Position numbers and translations under genes: made by a program
Assembly (NCBI RefSeq): GCF_016412875.1
Contig: NZ_JAEKPD010000013.1
Span: 62,001-126,000, forward strand
DNA from: Palleronia pontilimi
Lineage (GTDB): Bacteria; Pseudomonadota; Alphaproteobacteria; Rhodobacterales; Rhodobacteraceae
Direction: 5' to 3'
DNA: 64,000 nt
In this document: piece by piece, positions 48,744 to 57,395 of the stretch
Layout of the letters: every line of letters begins with the position of its first letter
How positions within the stretch are numbered: position 1 is the first letter of the stretch
The notes under the pieces: generated by a model
Databases searched by the model: none
What the model was told of the DNA's origin: nothing
What the model saw: the letters and a program-made list of their open reading frames with translations, nothing else

Positions 48744-49955
48744 ATGCGCGCCAAGGGACTGAACCTGCGATCCGTCATCGTGTCCCTGCTGGGCCTGGCC
48801 GCGGTGGCCGCGCTGCTGTGGGTTACCTTCCGGCCTGACCCGGTGCCCGTGGACCTGAGCACGGTCACGCGCGGACCGATGCAGGTGACGATCGACGCGG
48901 ACGGCAAGACGCGGGTCCGCGACCTTTACGAGATCGCGGCCCCCATCGCGGGGGTGGCGCGACGCTCGCCCGTGGCGGTGGGCGACGCGGTGACCGGCGG
49001 CGAGACCGTGGTCGCGGTGGTCGAGCCCGTCGTGCCCGGTCTGCTGGACGCCCGCACCCGGATGCAGGCCGAGGCCCAGGTGTCCGAGGCCGAGGCGTCG
49101 CTGCACGTGGCCGAAACCGACCTGCGCCGCACCGAAGAAGAGCGCGCCCGCGCCCAGTCCGAATACGACCGCGCCCAGGCGTTGGTCGAGCGGGGCGTCA
49201 GCAGTCTGACCCGGCTGGAGGACGCGGCCGAACGGCTGGCGGTGGCGACGGCCAGCGTCGAAGCCGCGCAGGCCCGCATCGACATGGCGCGCGGCAGCCT
49301 GAGCCGCGCCCGCGCCGCCCTGGTCGAGCCCGGATCCCCGGACGCGTCCGTCGGCGCCTGTTGCGTCGCCCTGCGCGCCCCGGTCGATGGCGTGGTGCTG
49401 GATATCGACGTGATCAGCGCCCGTCCCGTCGCCATGGGCGCGCGGCTGGCGACCATCGGCGACCCGCAGGACCTGGAAATCGTGGCCGATCTTCTGTCCA
49501 CCGATGCCGTGCGGCTGGACCCCGGGGCGCTGGCCCATGTGGAGCGCTGGGGCGGTGCGATGCCGTTGGAGGCGCGGCTGCGAAGGATCGAGCCGAAGGC
49601 GCGGACCGATATCTCGGCGCTCGGCATCGAAGAGCAGCGGGTCGACGCGATCTTCGATCTGACCTCGCCGCTGGCGGCACGCCCGCGGCTGGGCGACGGG
49701 TTCTCGGTCTTCCTGCGGATCGTGGAATGGCAGGCCGATTCGACGCTGCAGGTGCCGCTGAGCGCGACCTTCCGGCAGGGCGACGGCTGGGCCACCTTCG
49801 TGGTCGAGAACGGCGTCGCGCGGCTGCGCCCCGTCACGATGGGACGCAGTGCCGCGCAGGTCGTTCAGGTGCTGGACGGGCTTGCCGAAGGGACACGCGT
49901 CGTCACGCATCCCTCGGACGAGCTGGAAGACGGCAGCCCGGTGGTCGAGCGATAG
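48744..49955 (+). CDS. HlyD/RND-type periplasmic adaptor protein
   Basis: Protein of 403 residues. It has an N-terminal membrane anchor, a lipoyl-like half (IDADGKTRVRDLYEIAAPIAG), a coiled-coil hairpin (about 100-190) and beta-barrel domains. Membrane-fusion adaptors bridge MacB-type transporters with an outer-membrane channel. Begins three bases after the permease stop. No TolC-type protein is in the window. Confidence 0.88.
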   Translation: MRAKGLNLRSVIVSLLGLAAVAALLWVTFRPDPVPVDLSTVTRGPMQVTIDADGKTRVRDLYEIAAPIAGVARRSPVAVGDAVTGGETVVAVVEPVVPGLLDARTRMQAEAQVSEAEASLHVAETDLRRTEEERARAQSEYDRAQALVERGVSSLTRLEDAAERLAVATASVEAAQARIDMARGSLSRARAALVEPGSPDASVGACCVALRAPVDGVVLDIDVISARPVAMGARLATIGDPQDLEIVADLLSTDAVRLDPGALAHVERWGGAMPLEARLRRIEPKARTDISALGIEEQRVDAIFDLTSPLAARPRLGDGFSVFLRIVEWQADSTLQVPLSATFRQGDGWATFVVENGVARLRPVTMGRSAAQVVQVLDGLAEGTRVVTHPSDELEDGSPVVER

Positions 49956-49985
49956 CCGCCGTCCGTCGCGCGGCCGCAAAGCGGA

Positions 49986-50333
49986 TCAGGCGTCGCTGCG
50001 ATCCTTGTCCTTGCGGCCCATCTGGGCGGCCATCTTGCCGGTCATGTCGATCAGCTTGCCGGTCTCGACCTGGTAGTCGTCGATGGCGCGCTGCAGGAAC
50101 TCGGATTGCACGTGCCGAAGGTCGTGCATCGTCTTGCAATGCAGCATTTCATGCTGGGTCTTCACGTCTTCCTTGATGCGCTCGGCGACGAAATTGGTCA
50201 GCTCGCTGCCCAGGTCGGCGACGTTTTCGAACCACTTGGTGTTCATCCAGCCCGTCGCGGACAGCGGATTGAAGGCGGCGAGCGGGTCGAAGGTCTGTTG
50301 CGTGGTGTCGGTGTCCGCGGTCTTGCGTGGCAT
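49986..50333 (-). CDS. phasin-family protein
   Basis: About 115 residues. Core matches the phasin family (FDPLAAFNPLSATGWMNTKW, QSEFLQRAIDDYQVETGKLID) and the C-terminus is basic. Phasins coat polyhydroxyalkanoate granules. Start ATG at 50333 with GGGAG eight bases before; the frame extends further but has no family match. The PHA synthase is 10 kb away in the same island, and both have FNR-type boxes upstream. Confidence 0.85.
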   Translation of the reverse strand: MPRKTADTDTTQQTFDPLAAFNPLSATGWMNTKWFENVADLGSELTNFVAERIKEDVKTQHEMLHCKTMHDLRHVQSEFLQRAIDDYQVETGKLIDMTGKMAAQMGRKDKDRSDA

Positions 50334-50409
50334 CTTGATCTCCCTTGGGTTGCTTTTCTGGTTGGCCTGCACGTCCGCGGCGATGCTAGGGCGCAGGGCG
50401 CGGGCGCAG

Positions 50410-50423
50410 TTGATCGACATCAA
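50410..50423. promoter_or_regulatory. perfect FNR/FixK box TTGAT-CGAC-ATCAA (phasin)
   Basis: Perfect match, 77-90 bases before the phasin start, in the divergent gap with the APH/ATPase gene. Confidence 0.8.
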
Positions 50424-50485
50424 GCCCGTCGCGGAAGCCTGGCGCCGAACACCCCGGACGAAAGCGCAGGACGCCCGATCGGCGA

Positions 50486-50499
50486 TTGATTTGCCTCAA
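50486..50499. promoter_or_regulatory. FNR/FixK-type box TTGAT-TTGC-CTCAA (APH/ATPase)
   Basis: One mismatch from the consensus, 58-71 bases before the APH/ATPase start. Second box in the same divergent gap. Confidence 0.6.
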
Positions 50500-50556
50500 T
50501 GCTTTCGAAGCGGACCTGCCGTCTGATTGGGCCGGACCCGCAAGCAGGCCGATACG

Positions 50557-52158
50557 ATGGACCGAACACAGGACAGACCTTCCCGCGATTCGCCGCCCGA
50601 TGACGCGCAGGCGGATGTGGTGCGCTTTCTTCAGGGGGGCGCGGGACTTGGGGCGGAGGCCCGGCGCATCGACACCCATGGCGCGATGGTCTTCCTGATC
50701 GGGGATGTCGCGCTGAAGATGAAGCGGGCGGTCGAATACGATTACATGGACCTCTCGACCGTGGAAAAGCGCCGGACGCTGCTGATGCGCGAGCTGGCGC
50801 TGAACCGCCGCGCCGCGCCGTCGATCTATCGCGACGTGGTGCCGGTGACCCGGTCGCGCGACGGCACCTTGGCGCTGAACGGCGGCGGGCGCGCGGTGGA
50901 ATGGGTGTTGCGCATGGCGCGCTTCCCGGCCGAGGCCGAGCTGTCGCGGATCGCGGCCGCGCGCGGCATCGACGACGCGCTGGCCAACGACATGGGCCGC
51001 GCGGTCGCCCGCTACCACGCGGCGGCGCCCGTGATCTCGCTGGACGCGGTGGGGCTGATGCGCGACATCCTGGACGAGCTCGGGCGCGTCTTCGCCGAAA
51101 TGGGCGACGCGCTGGGTCCGGGTGCGCTGGACTGGGTGGCGCGCGCGCGCCGGGCCTGCGCGGACCAGCGGGCGGTTCTGCGCGAGCGGACACGGCAGGG
51201 CAGCGTCCGGCGCTGCCACGGCGATCTGCACCTGCGCAATCTCGTCCTGATCGACGATGTCCCGACGCCGTTCGACGCGCTGGAATTCGACGAGCGCCTT
51301 GGCACCTGCGACACCCTTTACGACCTGGCGTTCCTGCTGATGGACCTGGATCATCGCGGCCTCGGCCACGCCGCGAACCGCGTCCTGAACGCGTATCTGA
51401 TGGATGCGGCCCCGGACCTGTCCGGCGCGGGCCTGTCGCTGCTTCCCCTGTACCTGTCCGTGCGCGCCGCGATCCGCGCCATGGTCGAGGTGCAGACCGC
51501 CGCGCTGGCGGAAGGCGGTGCCACCCTGCGGCGCGAGGCGCGCGGCCACCTGGGCCACGCGCTGGGCTATCTGGATCCGCCCGACCCGATCCTGGTGGCC
51601 TTCGGCGGCCTTTCGGGCACCGGAAAGACCACCATCGCCGCGGCCCTGGCAGACCGGATCGGTGCGGCGCCGGGTGCGATCCACATCCGCAGCGACATCC
51701 TGCGCAAGGCGCTGTTGCACCGGCCCATCCTGAAGCCGCTCGGCCCCGAGGGCTACGCGGCCGACATCACCGGCCGCACCTACGACACCTTGCGCATGCG
51801 CGCGGGACAGGTGCTGGCCCAGGGCCATTCGGTGATCCTGGACGCCATGCACGCCACCCCCGATGCCCGCCACGACGCCGAAGGCGTGGCGCGCTCGGCC
51901 GGGTGCGCCTTCGTGGGGATCTGGCTTGACGCGGGCACGCAGACGCGGCTGGACCGGATCGCGGCCCGCCCGCCCGATGCGTCGGACGCGGATGCGGAGC
52001 TGGTGCGCAGGCAGGCCGAAGCCGATCCAGGCCCGATTTCGTGGCACCGGATCGACACGCGCCTGCCGCTGGATGCCGTCGTCGACGAGATCTCGCTGCT
52101 GCTGGCGCCGCGGCTGGGCGGCCTGCCCACAGACCAGGGGGCGGCCCATGTGGGGTAG
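50557..52158 (+). CDS. APH-like kinase fused to P-loop ATPase
   Basis: About 533 residues with two parts. Residues 1-340 are an aminoglycoside-phosphotransferase-like kinase with catalytic loop CHGDLHLRN and a metal-binding LEFDE. Residues 350-520 are a P-loop kinase with Walker [11 protein letters not shown] and [14 protein letters not shown]. Mycobacterium tuberculosis Rv2004c has this same layout and belongs to its dormancy regulon. The real substrate is unknown. Start ATG at 50557. It overlaps the M50 gene by 11 bases, so the two are co-translated. Confidence 0.85.
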   Translation: MDRTQDRPSRDSPPDDAQADVVRFLQGGAGLGAEARRIDTHGAMVFLIGDVALKMKRAVEYDYMDLSTVEKRRTLLMRELALNRRAAPSIYRDVVPVTRSRDGTLALNGGGRAVEWVLRMARFPAEAELSRIAAARGIDDALANDMGRAVARYHAAAPVISLDAVGLMRDILDELGRVFAEMGDALGPGALDWVARARRACADQRAVLRERTRQGSVRRCHGDLHLRNLVLIDDVPTPFDALEFDERLGTCDTLYDLAFLLMDLDHRGLGHAANRVLNAYLMDAAPDLSGAGLSLLPLYLSVRAAIRAMVEVQTAALAEGGATLRREARGHLGHALGYLDPPDPILVAFGGLSGTGKTTIAAALADRIGAAPGAIHIRSDILRKALLHRPILKPLGPEGYAADITGRTYDTLRMRAGQVLAQGHSVILDAMHATPDARHDAEGVARSAGCAFVGIWLDAGTQTRLDRIAARPPDASDADAELVRRQAEADPGPISWHRIDTRLPLDAVVDEISLLLAPRLGGLPTDQGAAHVG

Positions 52159-53275
52159 CGGGATCAGGATCGCCCGCTTGCGCGGCTTCGACATCCGGAT
52201 CGACGCCAGTTGGCTGCTGATCGCGGCGCTGATCGTCTGGAGCCTGTCGACCGCCTATTTCCCGGCGCAGATGCCCGGGGCAGCACCCGCGACGCTGATC
52301 GTCGTCGCCACCGTGGCGATGCTGGGGCTCTTCGCGTCGCTGATCCTGCACGAGATGGCCCATGCCACCGTGGCCGAGCATTTCGGGCTGCGCATTTCCG
52401 GGATCACCCTGTTCGTCTTCGGCGGCATCGCCGAGCTGCGATCTGAGCCGACGAGCGGCGCCTCGGAATTCTGGATCGCCATCGCCGGTCCTATCGCCAG
52501 CCTGGCGCTGGCGCTGGCCTTCTGGTTCAGCGCGCAGGTCGTGGCGCTGGGCGGCGGGTGGCCCACCGTACAGCTGGTCCTGGGCTACCTGGCCTGGATC
52601 AACATGGTGCTGGCGCTGTTCAACCTGTTGCCGGCCTTTCCCATGGATGGCGGCCGGGTGTTGCGCGCCTGGCTCTGGGCGCGGTCGGGCGATCTTCTGG
52701 GGGCCACGCGCCGGGCCGTCGGGATCTCGGCCGGGTTCGCCTACGCCCTGATGGCGCTGGGCCTTTTCACCGTCTTTTCCGGCGCCATCGCGGCGGGGCT
52801 CTGGCCGATCCTGATCGGGCTGTTCCTGCTGGCCACGTCGCGCGCGACGCTGGGCAGGCTGGAAGCGCAGGCGGCGCTGGACGGGCGCACGGTGGCCGAC
52901 CTGATGACGCCGCATCCCTGGACGACCACGCCGGACCGGACGCTGTCGGAGCTGGTGGAAAAGGTGGTGCTGGAACATGGCGCAAGCTTCGTGCCGGTGG
53001 TCGAGCACGGCGTGCTTCTGGGCTATGTCGATCTGCAGATCGTGCGCAAGATCGGGCGCGAGCACTGGGCCCACACGACGGTCGACGACGTCATCGAAAG
53101 CGCTGCCCCCGACAACACGGTGGCACCAGAAATGGACGGCCTGGAGCTGTTGCAGAAGATCACCCGCACGGGCAGGCGCAAGTTCCTGGTGGCCCGCGGC
53201 ACCCGGCTTCAGGGCGTCATCACGGTGACCGACCTGATGGCTTATCTGAGCGCGTTTCGCCAGGTCTCGCCTTGA
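52148..53275 (+). CDS. site-2 protease (M50) with CBS pair
   Basis: Protein of 375 residues. Spans flank HEMAHA (the HExxH zinc site) and [12 protein letters not shown] (the third ligand motif). C-terminal half has two CBS domains ([15 protein letters not shown] and about 320-370) likely binding adenine nucleotides. Such Rip-type proteases cleave membrane anti-sigma factors or stress signals. Rv2625c of the dormancy regulon in M. tuberculosis is of this type. Co-transcribed with the APH/ATPase gene. Confidence 0.88.
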   Translation: MWGSGIRIARLRGFDIRIDASWLLIAALIVWSLSTAYFPAQMPGAAPATLIVVATVAMLGLFASLILHEMAHATVAEHFGLRISGITLFVFGGIAELRSEPTSGASEFWIAIAGPIASLALALAFWFSAQVVALGGGWPTVQLVLGYLAWINMVLALFNLLPAFPMDGGRVLRAWLWARSGDLLGATRRAVGISAGFAYALMALGLFTVFSGAIAAGLWPILIGLFLLATSRATLGRLEAQAALDGRTVADLMTPHPWTTTPDRTLSELVEKVVLEHGASFVPVVEHGVLLGYVDLQIVRKIGREHWAHTTVDDVIESAAPDNTVAPEMDGLELLQKITRTGRRKFLVARGTRLQGVITVTDLMAYLSAFRQVSP

Positions 53276-53352
53276 GCGCACAAGCGGCGATGGCGCAGCC
53301 CGCCGCGATCGGCGATAGTGGCCCGGTCTGCACCCGACGTGGATCATTCTGG

Positions 53353-54882
53353 ATGGACATTGCCGAAGACCCTGCCCTGTTGCTGGCGCTGCTGGATGCC
53401 GCCGTCGACGCCATCGTCGTGTCCGATCGCCAGGGCACGATCCTGCGGCTGAACAGCTCGGCCGCCGAGCTTTTCGGGCGCGACGCGGAGGATCTTCGCG
53501 GCCAGAACGTGCGCGTCCTGATGCCGCCCGGCATGGCCGTGCGCCATGACGGTTTCATGCACCATTACCTGAGCACGGGCGAGCGCCGGATCATCGGCAT
53601 CGGCCGCGACGTGGAGGGCCAGCGCGCGGACGGCACGGTGTTTCCGCTGCACCTGTCGGTGGGACGGGCCGACATCGCGGGCGACGTGGCGTTCGTGGCG
53701 ATCCTGCACGATCTGAGCGAGCGCAAGGTCGCCGAAGAGTCGGCGGCCCGGTCCCAGCGCATGGATGCGATCGGGCAAATGACCGGCGGCATCGCCCATG
53801 ATTTCAACAACCTGCTGACCGTCGTGATCGGCAACCTGGAGCTTCTGCAGGAAACCAAGACCGCCGGGAAGGCGGGCGCGCTGATCTCGGACGCGCTGGA
53901 GGCCGCCGAGCTGGGTGCGGACCTGACCTCGCGGCTGATGGTCTTCGCCCGGAAAAGCCCCCTGGCCCACGAGATCATCGACCTGAACGACGTGGTCGCG
54001 GGCTCGATTTCCATGCTGCGCCGGACGCTGGGGCCCAGGACCGAGCTGAACTCGGCGTTCGCCCGCGACCTGTGGCTGGTGCGGACCGACCCGACGCAGT
54101 TGCAGACGGCCGTTCTGAACCTGGTGCTGAACGCGCAGGACGCCATGCCGGGCGGCGGGCGCGTGTTCCTTGAGACGCAGAATATCCAGCTGGACGACAC
54201 CTATGTCGCGCAGGATATCGGGGTGTCGCCGGGCCGCTACATCCGCCTGACGGTCAGCGATTCGGGCGAAGGCATGAGCCCCGAGACCCGGATCCGCGCG
54301 ATCGAGCCGTTCTTCACCACAAAGCCGCCCGGACGCGGCACCGGGATGGGACTGTCGATGGTCTATGGTCTGGTCAAGCAATCGGGCGGGCACATGACGA
54401 TCTACAGCGAGCCGGGCCAGGGCACCACGATCAGCCTGTATTTCCCGGCCACGTCCGACAGCGCGGATGCCGCCGGTCCCGCGCCGAGCGATGCCGCCGA
54501 TGCCCTGTTCGGCGCGGGGCGGCGCGTCCTGGTGGTCGAGGACGATGCGCGCGTGTTGCGGCTGACGACCTCGCGGCTGAGGGCGCTGGGCTTCGAATGC
54601 CTGACCGCGCAAAGTGGCGACGCGGCCTGGGCGCTGCTTCAGACCCGCGACGACATCGCGCTGGTGTTCACCGACCTGGTGATGCCCGGCACCCTGTCGG
54701 GGCACGACCTTGCCTGCCGGATCGCCGCGGCACGACCGCAGGTGCGCGTGCTGATCACGTCGGGCTTTTCCGAGGCGGTCCTGCCCGGCGGACGGGTCGA
54801 GGCCGCGTTCGAGATCCTGCGCAAGCCCTATCGCCAGGCCGACCTGGCCCGTGCCCTTCAGAACGTGCTTGCCGAGCGGTGA
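53353..54882 (+). CDS. FixL-like haem-PAS hybrid histidine kinase
   Basis: About 509 residues: PAS domain (residues 5-115), HisKA with phosphorylated His 149 (GGIAHDFNNLL), HATPase, and a C-terminal receiver (FTDLVMPG). The PAS domain aligns with FixL: H65 (RHDG) takes the place of the haem-binding His200 of B. japonicum FixL, and R85 (IIGIGR) the place of Arg220 that senses bound oxygen. Arg206 and His214 of FixL are here histidine and arginine. It probably binds haem and senses O2. Start ATG at 53353 is taken; 53290 is possible. Follows the M50 gene, 77 bases away. Confidence 0.85.
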   Translation: MDIAEDPALLLALLDAAVDAIVVSDRQGTILRLNSSAAELFGRDAEDLRGQNVRVLMPPGMAVRHDGFMHHYLSTGERRIIGIGRDVEGQRADGTVFPLHLSVGRADIAGDVAFVAILHDLSERKVAEESAARSQRMDAIGQMTGGIAHDFNNLLTVVIGNLELLQETKTAGKAGALISDALEAAELGADLTSRLMVFARKSPLAHEIIDLNDVVAGSISMLRRTLGPRTELNSAFARDLWLVRTDPTQLQTAVLNLVLNAQDAMPGGGRVFLETQNIQLDDTYVAQDIGVSPGRYIRLTVSDSGEGMSPETRIRAIEPFFTTKPPGRGTGMGLSMVYGLVKQSGGHMTIYSEPGQGTTISLYFPATSDSADAAGPAPSDAADALFGAGRRVLVVEDDARVLRLTTSRLRALGFECLTAQSGDAAWALLQTRDDIALVFTDLVMPGTLSGHDLACRIAAARPQVRVLITSGFSEAVLPGGRVEAAFEILRKPYRQADLARALQNVLAER

Positions 54883-55619
54883 TCTTGGGGCACGGCCTGC
54901 TGGCTGAGCATGTAGCCCACGCCCCGCACGGTCTTGATCAGCAGCGGGCGCGCGGGATCGCGCTCGATCTTCTTGCGCAACCGCGCCACCTGGTTGTCGA
55001 TGGTCCGGTCCAAGGGCGTCCAGTCCGGCCCGTCGATCAGGTCCATCAGCCGGTCGCGCGACAGCGGGCGTTTCGCGTTCGCCAGGAACGCCGCGAAGAG
55101 CTTGAAATCGGCGGTGGTCAGCTCGCAATCGCGCCCGTCCCGCCCGATCAGCGACATGGCGTCCAGATCCACCGTCAGCCCGTCGAGGCACATCAGCCCG
55201 TGCCCCTGCATCGGCAGGGCAAGCCGGTCCGGGTGGGTCGGCCCGCCGCGGTCGGCCCGGCGCAGCACCGAGCGGATGCGCGCCAACACTTCGCGGATGT
55301 GGAACGGCTTGGTCAGGTAATCGTCGGCGCCCAGTTCCAGGCCCACGACCTTGTCGATCACGTCGTCCTTGCCGGTGACCATGACGATGGGCACGTCATG
55401 GTCGCGGCGCAGGCTGCGCGCGATCTCGAGCCCGTCATCCGCGCCCAGGTTCAGGTCCAGCGTCACCAGGTCGGGCAACGGCGGGTTCTGAAATGCCGCC
55501 CGCACGTCGGCGGCGCCGGCGGCCTCGGCCACGTCGTAGCCGTCGCTTTCGAGGCAACGCCTGAGAAGCAAACGGATCTTCGGATCGTCATCGACGACCA
55601 GCACCGTCTTGGCGGTCAT
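54858..55619 (-). CDS. OmpR-family response regulator
   Basis: Protein of 253 residues. Receiver domain with acidic pocket (VVDDD), phosphoacceptor D55 (TLDLNLG), Lys in YLTKPFH, then an OmpR/PhoB winged-helix DNA-binding domain (about 150-250, DRTIDNQVARLRKKIE, VRGVGYML). Start ATG at 55619 with GGAGG-like site nearby. Convergent with the FixL-like kinase gene, overlapping tail to tail by 25 bases, and divergent from the FixK-like gene. It is a natural candidate partner of the kinase, but the kinase is a hybrid, so the phosphorelay may differ. Confidence 0.9.
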   Translation of the reverse strand: MTAKTVLVVDDDPKIRLLLRRCLESDGYDVAEAAGAADVRAAFQNPPLPDLVTLDLNLGADDGLEIARSLRRDHDVPIVMVTGKDDVIDKVVGLELGADDYLTKPFHIREVLARIRSVLRRADRGGPTHPDRLALPMQGHGLMCLDGLTVDLDAMSLIGRDGRDCELTTADFKLFAAFLANAKRPLSRDRLMDLIDGPDWTPLDRTIDNQVARLRKKIERDPARPLLIKTVRGVGYMLSQQAVPQDHRSASTF

Positions 55620-55792
55620 CCTAAAGCCTCCAACGGGAATGCATTCTTTATAAACTTCGCAAATTGAACATGGCATCGGCGCAGGGATTCGGCACCGCAC
55701 TGATACAATTTGTTACAATTCATTACCACGACTCGCCTCTGCCTGAGACGCGGCCCCCACACTCTGATCGGGTCTTAGCCAGGAGATTCGCG

Positions 55793-56476
55793 ATGTATGT
55801 CACGCTGCCAACCGAACCTGCCTTCCCCGCCGCGTCGCTTCCCATGCGGGGCAGCCCGAAGCGCAGGGCCGCGTTTCAACGCACCCTGCGCTGCGCCGAG
55901 GGCCACACGCTGTTCTACGAAGGCGACGAGGCGGAGATGATCTACCAGATCAAATCCGGGGTCGTCCGCCTGACGCGGGTGCTGGAAAACGGGCGTCGGC
56001 AAGTGATCTCGTTCGGTCTGCCCGGCGACTTCGTGGGCTTTCCCGACGGCGACCGTCACCACAGCGATTGCGAGATCATCGCGCCCGCCGAGTTCATCGC
56101 CCACAGCCGCCGCGCGCTGGAAAGCGGCGAGGGCAACGTGGAAACCCACCGCCGCCTGCTGCACGCGGCGCTGCAGGAAATCAGCGCCATGCAGGATCAT
56201 TTCATGATGCTGGCGCGCAAGTCCGCCATGGAAAAGGTGGCGTCGTTCCTTCTGGTGCTGTCGCAGCGCACCGGGATCGGCTTCGGCGCGCAACTGGCCG
56301 TGTCGCTGCCCATGAGCCGGGCCGACATCGCCGATTTCCTGGGATTGACGATCGAGACCGTCAGCCGCTGCTTCAGCCAGCTGCGCAAGGACGGCGTCAT
56401 CGTGCTGGACACGCCCCAGAGCGTGCGGGTGCGCGACGCGGCCGCGTTGCGCCGCGCGGCACTGTCGACCGAATGA
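55793..56476 (+). CDS. Crp/Fnr-family regulator, FixK-like
   Basis: Protein of 227 residues: cyclic-nucleotide-binding-like beta-roll (20-130), dimerisation helix and HTH. The recognition helix reads ETVSR (188-192), with Glu, Ser and Arg at the positions that make FNR and FixK bind TTGAT-N4-ATCAA. There is no Cys cluster at the N-terminus like in FNR, so it is not itself an Fe-S oxygen sensor. C193 directly follows the recognition residues, a spot for thiol control. Start ATG at 55793, AGGAG seven bases upstream. Predicted reader of the boxes found over this region. Confidence 0.88.
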   Translation: MYVTLPTEPAFPAASLPMRGSPKRRAAFQRTLRCAEGHTLFYEGDEAEMIYQIKSGVVRLTRVLENGRRQVISFGLPGDFVGFPDGDRHHSDCEIIAPAEFIAHSRRALESGEGNVETHRRLLHAALQEISAMQDHFMMLARKSAMEKVASFLLVLSQRTGIGFGAQLAVSLPMSRADIADFLGLTIETVSRCFSQLRKDGVIVLDTPQSVRVRDAAALRRAALSTE

Positions 56477-56487
56477 TCCCGACCCGT

Positions 56488-56943
56488 CTAGTAGGCCCCG
56501 TCCTGTAGGACGTGGTCGTGGCCCAGCTCTTCGAGGCCGCTGGCGATTTCGTCGGCGGCCGTGGGATGCGCCAGCAGGTAGTGCGAGGTGGGCGTCACCG
56601 CCCGCTCGGCGGCCAGCGCCAGCGCCTCGTCCCAGTCATCGGCCGCGAAATCGCCGCGCCCGATCCACATGAGCGCGACGAGCTCGTGCTGGTGGTCGGG
56701 ATCCATGCCGTCGATTTCCTCGACCAGCTCTTCGATCGTGGCGTCGGGATCGACCTCTTCGGACAGGGTGATGTGATGGCCGCCCGCCTGCGCGTTGTCG
56801 CGGGCGTCGCGCGGCGTGTCCTCATCGCCCAGGCTGGCCGCGCGCATCTTGAAGATCAGCCGCCGCAGGTAGCCAGAGGGGATCGTCAATTCGACCCCGG
56901 TGTCGGTGTCGGTATCGGTGTCGGTGTCTTCGTCGCTGTCCAT
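56488..56943 (-). CDS. DUF3775-family protein
   Basis: About 151 residues. Family core reads VELTIPSGYLRRLIFKMRA and EEIDGMDPDHQHELVALMWIGRGDF, which is DUF3775. The N-terminus has a run of Asp-Thr pairs (DTDTDTDTDTG) coded by a short repeat. Function unknown. Start at 56943 (MDSDED) with AAAGGA upstream. Second-last gene of the minus-strand run from 58589. Confidence 0.75.
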   Translation of the reverse strand: MDSDEDTDTDTDTDTGVELTIPSGYLRRLIFKMRAASLGDEDTPRDARDNAQAGGHHITLSEEVDPDATIEELVEEIDGMDPDHQHELVALMWIGRGDFAADDWDEALALAAERAVTPTSHYLLAHPTAADEIASGLEELGHDHVLQDGAY

Positions 56944-56957
56944 CCGGATCGATCCTT

Positions 56958-57386
56958 TCAGTCGGGCCACAAGTCGCGGATCTGGCGCGGCAGGCCCGCT
57001 TTCACGTCGCGCAGCTCGCCCTCGGAGATGCGGTTGTCGAGCGTGCGGAAGACGGCGACGATATCCTCGACGCCGCGCCAGTCCTGCATGTCGTCAAGCC
57101 GCTCGCCGACCGCGGCGATGAAATCCTCGGCCTTGCGTTCGCGAACCGGGGTGTGGGACGGCCGCCAGCCTTCGTAGAACATCCCGCGGATGAGCAGCGG
57201 CATCTGGGCGGCGAATTGCGCCACCTCGTCGTGGCCCAGGTGATCGCGGATCTGCGTCATGGTCTGGCGCAACAGCCGCAGCGCATCGCGGCTGCTGGTC
57301 CAGCCCAGCCGGTCGCGCAGCTCGTTGATCCATTCGTGGGTCAGTTGCACCGTGTGGTCGATCACTTCGAGTTCCTGGGCCGACAT
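56958..57386 (-). CDS. DUF2267-family protein
   Basis: Protein of 142 residues. WTSSRDALRLLRQTMTQIRD and VAQFAAQMPLLIRGMFYEGW are the DUF2267 signature. Function unknown; such proteins often occur with Usp or Hsp20 in stress clusters. Follows the bactofilin-like membrane protein by 9 bases. Confidence 0.85.
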   Translation of the reverse strand: MSAQELEVIDHTVQLTHEWINELRDRLGWTSSRDALRLLRQTMTQIRDHLGHDEVAQFAAQMPLLIRGMFYEGWRPSHTPVRERKAEDFIAAVGERLDDMQDWRGVEDIVAVFRTLDNRISEGELRDVKAGLPRQIRDLWPD

Positions 57387-57395
57387 GCCGTCCTC

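Noticed and set aside
55690-55730. TTGTTACAATTCATT-like site before the FixK-like gene as an FNR box
   Set aside because: It lacks the TTGAT/ATCAA halves. Only a loose TTGT-ACAA dyad is present, so I do not claim autoregulation.
56895-56935. Tandem GTGTCG-type hexamer repeat as a possible phase-variation tract
   Set aside because: The units are six bases, so changes keep the reading frame; it simply codes for Asp-Thr pairs in the DUF3775 protein.
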